A stretch of 8,820 nt of DNA. It comes from Phycisphaerae bacterium (GTDB lineage Bacteria; Planctomycetota; Phycisphaerae; Sedimentisphaerales; SG8-4). This document shows positions 5,125-8,820 of this stretch, one piece after another (the stretch's first letter is position 1; the number at the start of each line of letters is the position of its first letter). The position numbers and the translations under genes are program-made. Under the pieces are notes generated by a model, which was not told where the DNA came from, did not search any database, and worked only from the letters and a program-made list of their open reading frames with translations. The stretch spans positions 1 to 8,820 of the forward strand of contig JAUVYQ010000107.1 of NCBI GenBank assembly GCA_030603035.1. Direction: 5' to 3'.

Positions 5125-5162
5125 GGGACCCCATTTTGCAATAAGTCGCAAAATGGGAACCC
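5125..5162. repeat. Long imperfect hairpin downstream of the ABC operon
   Basis: Arms 5125-5139 and 5148-5162 are 15 bases each and pair at 13 positions around an eight-base loop. GCAAAATGGG is the continuous perfect core. It begins about 60 bases after the permease stop and lies before the nucleotidyltransferase gene. No T-run follows on either strand, so it is better called an intergenic palindrome than an intrinsic terminator, though it could protect the 3' end of the operon RNA. Confidence 0.75.
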
Positions 5163-5221
5163 AATTTGTAGTGTAATAATCAATTCCTATGATAATGTAA
5201 TTTTGACATAATTGCCAGAAT

Positions 5222-6268
5222 TTATCGAGCGCGACGGTGCCGCAGGCGGTCCAGCCCAACCGCCACGACGATAATCGCGCCGGTGATAATCTCCTGCACC
5301 CAGTTCGGCAGCCACATCTGCGCGCACCCCGTAGCGATAACCGTCATAATTAGCGCCCCCATCATTGTGCCGAGGATGGACCCTTCCCCACCGCCCAGGC
5401 TGCCGCCGCCGATAACCACCGCTGCAATTATATTCAGCTCCAGCCCGACCGCCCCGGTAGGGTCACCCACCGTCAAATACGAAAACTGCATCAGTCCCGC
5501 CAGCCCGGCAAAAGCGCCACAGAGGGTGTACACTATGACCTTGACGCGCTCGACAGCGACGCCGCAAAGACGGGCGGTCTGCTCGTTGGAACCGATTGCA
5601 AATATATGTCGACCCAGGCGCGTGTAGCGCAGCACGGCCGCCATAGCCACCGCCAGAATCAGCCAGACCCACACCCCGGTAGGCGCCAGTGTCCAGCTGC
5701 GCTCTGTTCCCACGACCGAGCGCAGCAGTTCCGGCAGCCATTTCGCCCGTGCTATATCGACATCGATTTTCTGTTCGCGTCCTATGCCTTTGGCCGCCCC
5801 CCGAACCACTAACATCATACCCAGGGTAACAATAAACGGCACCACCCGCAGCCAGGTTATCAGCAGCCCGCTGAGCAGCCCAAACATCGCTGCTGCTGCC
5901 ACGCCCCCTAATGCCGCCGTCAACGGCCCAGCGCCGGCATATTGCAACAGCCACGCTATGACTACGCTGCTTAGCGCCACAATCGAGCCGACCGACAGGT
6001 CGATACCGCCCGAGATAATCACCAGGGTCATACCAAGCGCCGCCATTCCCACAATCGTTGTGTGAAGAGTGATCATCTCGAGGTTCCGGCGACCCAGGAA
6101 ACGCGCCGAAGCACCCCACCCGTCCTGCACGCCTATCGCTATCGCAAAAAACAAAAGTATTCCGATCAACGCTAATACCAGCTTGATACTGGGCAATTTA
6201 CCCAATGCCCGAAAGACTGTCAGGAGGCCTCCTGTCTTGTCTGTTGCCGACAATTGGTTTTTACTCAC
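5222..6268 (-). CDS. Sugar-type ABC transporter permease
   Basis: The 348-residue protein belongs to the BPD_transp_2 family (RbsC/XylH/MglC-like), inner-membrane channels of carbohydrate importers. Hydrophobic segments occur at about 30-46, 69-87, 93-113, 117-140, 142-156, 198-212, 231-251, 269-276, 287-303 and 314-330. Family signatures are ISGGIDLSVGSI (85-96), RHIFAIGSNEQTARLCGV (210-227) and IGGGSLGGGEGS (276-287). A hydrophilic N-terminal stretch of about 28 residues lies in the cytoplasm. The start is GTG at 6268, overlapping the ATPase stop (TAGTG), with GGAG eight bases upstream inside the ATPase gene. The transporter probably works as a homodimer of this protein, since no second permease is seen here. 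Confidence 0.95.
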   Translation of the reverse strand: MSKNQLSATDKTGGLLTVFRALGKLPSIKLVLALIGILLFFAIAIGVQDGWGASARFLGRRNLEMITLHTTIVGMAALGMTLVIISGGIDLSVGSIVALSSVVIAWLLQYAGAGPLTAALGGVAAAAMFGLLSGLLITWLRVVPFIVTLGMMLVVRGAAKGIGREQKIDVDIARAKWLPELLRSVVGTERSWTLAPTGVWVWLILAVAMAAVLRYTRLGRHIFAIGSNEQTARLCGVAVERVKVIVYTLCGAFAGLAGLMQFSYLTVGDPTGAVGLELNIIAAVVIGGGSLGGGEGSILGTMMGALIMTVIATGCAQMWLPNWVQEIITGAIIVVAVGLDRLRHRRAR

Positions 6269-7809
6269 TATCTCATCTCCTGTCCGGTTGCCTCCAGCAT
6301 AAGCTTGTGCTCGTCCACCTCATCAATTTGGTGTGTCGGGCCTAATCTTCCGCGGCGCATTACCGCCACCCGGTCGCAGATGCCCATCAGCTCCGGCAGA
6401 TAACTGCTTACCATCAGCACCGCCTTGGGAGCTCGACCCTCGGCCGGTGAACCGGTCGCCAGTGCGTCAATTAACTGGTAAATCATCGCCTTGGCTGCCA
6501 CATCAATACCCCGCGTCGGCTCGTCCAGCAGCAACACATCGACATCGTGCTGCAGCAATCGGGCCAGCGCTACCTTCTGTTGGTTGCCGCCCGATAGAGA
6601 CGACAGCGTTTGTCTGGGGCCCTGGCAGCGAATCCTCAGCTGTTCTATCCAGCGTCGGGTGGCTTTATCCTGTCTGCCCGGCAGTACCAGCCTGAGTGGG
6701 CCGAAGCCTTTCAGCCTGGAGAGCGTTACGTTGTCCGCCACGCTCAGCGAAAGCGCCAGTCCCTCTTTCGTGCGGTCCTCGCTGAGAAAACCAGCCCCCT
6801 GCATCCACCGCCTCACCGGCGAAGCCGGCCCCGTGTAAATGCCTAATCGAATCCGCCCTCGCCGCACCGGCTCCAGCCCGAACAAACTTCGCAGCAGTTC
6901 CGTTCGACCCGCTCCCACAAGCCCGGCGATGCCCAATACCTCCCCGCGGCGCAGCTTCAAACTCGCCGACTCGGGCTTTTCCAGGCCGGCCAAATCTTCA
7001 ATTTCCAGAATGACCTCTCCTGCCTGACGCCCGGAGCGCGGGTAAAGCTCCTCGACCTGCCGACCAACCATCAGCGCTATTATCTCATCGGTGGTGATGG
7101 CGGCCACAGCGCTGTTGCCGACCACCTTGCCGTCGCGCAGGACTGTTACCCGGTCCGCGATGCGCTTGACCTCCTCAATAAAGTGTGAAATGTAAACAAT
7201 GGCTTTGTCCTGTCGTTTAAGCCGCCTAATAAGCTCGAACAGCCGCTCCACATCCTGCTGCGTCAAACTGCTGGTGGGCTCGTCCAGCACCAGCACGCGG
7301 CAGCCGATGGCCAAAGCCCGCGCAATCTCTACTAACTGCTGCGAACCCACCGACAATTTGCTGACCTGCGCATCCGGGGTCAACTCCGGATTGTCAAATT
7401 CCTTTAGCGCCTCGATTGCCCGCCGGCGCACCTCCTTCCAGTGCACCACGCCCAGCGTCGCCAGTTCCATACCTAACATAATGTTCTCTTGCACGCTCAG
7501 GTGCGGCGCCAGCGAAAACTCCTGATATATCATTGCCACTCCCGCGCGTCGGGCCTCGAGCGGATTGCTCGGCCGAAACGGCACACCATCCAGCCACATC
7601 CGGCCTGCGTCTTCCTTGACCGCCCCTGAAAGCACCTTCATCAGCGTGCTCTTGCCGGCACCGTTCTTCCCCACCAGCGCCAGAACTTCACCCTGCGAGA
7701 CCTCAATCCCCACATCGTCCAGTGCCACCGTTGCTTCAAAGCGTTTACATACCCCGTGCATCTTCAACAGGGGTGCCTTGTCGGTAGAATCTATTCTTCT
7801 TTGAGCCAT
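6268..7809 (-). CDS. Sugar-type ABC transporter ATP-binding protein, two fused ATPase domains
   Basis: The 513-residue protein has the RbsA/MglA/XylG layout. Domain 1 has Walker A GKNGAGKS (47-54), Q-loop YQE (95-97), signature LSVGS (152-156), Walker B VLVLDE (172-177) and H209. Domain 2 has a degenerate Walker A GLVGAGRTE (296-304), signature LSGGN (405-409), Walker B VLLLDE (425-430) and Ser in place of the switch His (MVSSY, 466-470). This asymmetry is normal in the family: one competent and one degenerate ATP site. It drives import through the permease encoded just downstream. The ATG at 7809 lies inside the end of the binding-protein gene (19-base overlap) with only a weak ribosome site, so translational coupling is likely. 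The residues before LLKMHGVCKRF are extra relative to typical members. Confidence 0.96.
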   Translation of the reverse strand: MAQRRIDSTDKAPLLKMHGVCKRFEATVALDDVGIEVSQGEVLALVGKNGAGKSTLMKVLSGAVKEDAGRMWLDGVPFRPSNPLEARRAGVAMIYQEFSLAPHLSVQENIMLGMELATLGVVHWKEVRRRAIEALKEFDNPELTPDAQVSKLSVGSQQLVEIARALAIGCRVLVLDEPTSSLTQQDVERLFELIRRLKRQDKAIVYISHFIEEVKRIADRVTVLRDGKVVGNSAVAAITTDEIIALMVGRQVEELYPRSGRQAGEVILEIEDLAGLEKPESASLKLRRGEVLGIAGLVGAGRTELLRSLFGLEPVRRGRIRLGIYTGPASPVRRWMQGAGFLSEDRTKEGLALSLSVADNVTLSRLKGFGPLRLVLPGRQDKATRRWIEQLRIRCQGPRQTLSSLSGGNQQKVALARLLQHDVDVLLLDEPTRGIDVAAKAMIYQLIDALATGSPAEGRAPKAVLMVSSYLPELMGICDRVAVMRRGRLGPTHQIDEVDEHKLMLEATGQEMR

Positions 7810-8813
7810 TTCTTGTAATTCGGTTCCAGCAGATTCCTGATTTCCGGGTCGTTCATATTCTCCGGAGTCGCCACTTCCGAGCCAGTGTCGATTCGTTTAT
7901 CCACCTTTTCGCCCTGCAGGTGCTTGACCATCGTTTTGACCCCCAGATATCCCATATTAATCGGGTCCTGCAGGACCAGTCCGTGAATTTCGCCTGTCTC
8001 CAGCCCCTTCACCAGCCGCTCGGAGCTATCGAAGCCGACATACTTCACCTTGCCTGCCAGGCCGCTACCCTGAAGCGCCAGTAGCATCCCGTACGTCGTT
8101 GACTCGTTCGGGCAGAAGATACCATTAATCGTCAATCCACCATCAGGTGTACGCAGTGGCGCCAAAAGATTCTCGCTCGCCCGGCGGGCGCTTTCTGTTG
8201 TTGCTCTGCCGTACTGGTTCGCACTGACCACCTCGATTTGCGGGTATTTTTCTTTTAACACATCGAGGAACCCCTGTTCCCGTTTCATCGTGCTTGCTGA
8301 ACCTTCCTGGTAGCGCAGCATAATCACCTTGCCTTTGCCGCCCAGAATTTTGGCCAGGTGTTCGCCGCCCTTCCTTCCGCCTTTATAGTTGTCCGTAGCG
8401 ACGAAGCTGACGTAATCTTCGCCCTTGAGCCCGCTGTCGATGATAACCACCGGGATGCGGTTGTTTACGGCGTCTCTGACCGGCATACACAGTGCCGTAT
8501 CGTCCAATGGTGCTAACACTATTCCCGATACGCCGCGCCTGACGAAATTCTCCACCACTTTGATTTGTGACTCCCGGTCATCCTCCTTGAGCGGCCCTAT
8601 CCATTTGATTTCCACGCCCAGGCCCAATTCCTGAAACTCCTGCTCGGCCTTGACCGCCCCGGCGTGGATCGACTTCCAGAAAACGTGCGTGGTCCCCTTG
8701 GGAATAACCGCAATACGATACTTGTCCTCGCTTTTTCCTTTCCGCTCACAACCGGTCGCAATAAAAACAACCGCTATAGCGGCCAGCACAATTGGTCCTA
8801 AGGCCTTTTTCAT
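7791..8813 (-). CDS. Sugar-type ABC transporter substrate-binding lipoprotein
   Basis: The 340-residue protein matches the periplasmic-binding family of ribose, xylose and galactose type (Peripla_BP_4). It starts with a lipoprotein signal: MKK, a hydrophobic run, and C22 in IATGC, so it should be anchored by lipid. The mature part shows the expected alternation: YRIAVIPKGTTHVFWKSI, then GVSGIVLAPLDDTAL, IPVVIIDSGLKG and DNYKGGRKGGEHLAK, and later GIFCPNESTTYGMLLAL and VKYVGFDSSERLVKGLETGEIHGLVLQDP at the C-terminal lobe and hinge. The bound substrate cannot be told; a ribose-like or other small carbohydrate is likely. It is the first gene of the three-gene importer, seven bases inside the right edge. 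Its upstream promoter lies outside the window; the visible bases before the ATG are GAGAATT. Confidence 0.95.
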   Translation of the reverse strand: MKKALGPIVLAAIAVVFIATGCERKGKSEDKYRIAVIPKGTTHVFWKSIHAGAVKAEQEFQELGLGVEIKWIGPLKEDDRESQIKVVENFVRRGVSGIVLAPLDDTALCMPVRDAVNNRIPVVIIDSGLKGEDYVSFVATDNYKGGRKGGEHLAKILGGKGKVIMLRYQEGSASTMKREQGFLDVLKEKYPQIEVVSANQYGRATTESARRASENLLAPLRTPDGGLTINGIFCPNESTTYGMLLALQGSGLAGKVKYVGFDSSERLVKGLETGEIHGLVLQDPINMGYLGVKTMVKHLQGEKVDKRIDTGSEVATPENMNDPEIRNLLEPNYKKWLKEE

Positions 8814-8820
8814 AATTCTC

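Noticed and set aside
5050..5259. Minus-strand 69-codon ORF overlapping the permease end and coupled to the transferase by ATGA
   Set aside because: Most of it is translated from the permease 3' end in another frame and from the hairpin arms; no ribosome site or family is seen.
5463..6119. Long minus-strand ORF in a second frame inside the permease gene
   Set aside because: It is a GC-rich frame shadow; the permease frame carries all family motifs.

Overview
All genes that can be supported lie on the minus strand. Read right to left, the window holds three units. The mixture suggests an environmental Gram-negative-type bacterium from a repeat-rich genome. The lipoprotein binding protein, the ECF sigma factor with its zinc-finger anti-sigma factor, and the many short repeats in and between genes would fit a planctomycete such as a Phycisphaerae member. 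That assignment is impression only; no marker gene is present.

Right (5222-8813): a compact three-gene sugar-type ABC importer operon. It encodes a lipoprotein binding protein, a double-domain ATPase and a BPD_transp_2 permease, with overlapping start and stop codons. This block looks clearly more GC-rich than the rest. A long imperfect hairpin (5125-5162) follows it.

Middle (2273-5053): an HEPN/MNT-type minimal nucleotidyltransferase whose HEPN partner seems reduced to a 33-codon stub. Next comes a three-gene set of ECF sigma factor, membrane-anchored zinc-finger anti-sigma factor (TAATG overlap) and a secreted coiled-coil protein of unknown function.

Left (1-2161): the start of a tryptophan operon, trpL-trpE-trpG, and the most interesting part of the window. 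A near-consensus sigma70 promoter (TTGACA, 17 bp, TTTAAT) sits three or four bases ahead of a 17-codon leader ORF, MRQIDRRNTGNWWWPAG, with three consecutive Trp codons. Its end forms segment 1 of an RNA switch. A 12-nt stretch is repeated exactly in segments 1 and 3, segment 2 can pair with either copy, and segments 3 and 4 form a hairpin followed by seven T. This is a complete ribosome-mediated trp attenuator, apparently with a leaderless leader peptide. TrpE also keeps the NPSPYMF motif tied to Trp feedback inhibition, so the pathway looks controlled at both RNA and enzyme level.

Short repeats have invaded the region: within trpE (a 7-bp tandem repeat and a palindrome-containing insertion), between attenuator and trpE, between trpE and trpG, at the stop codon of the secreted-protein gene, and in the sigma gene.
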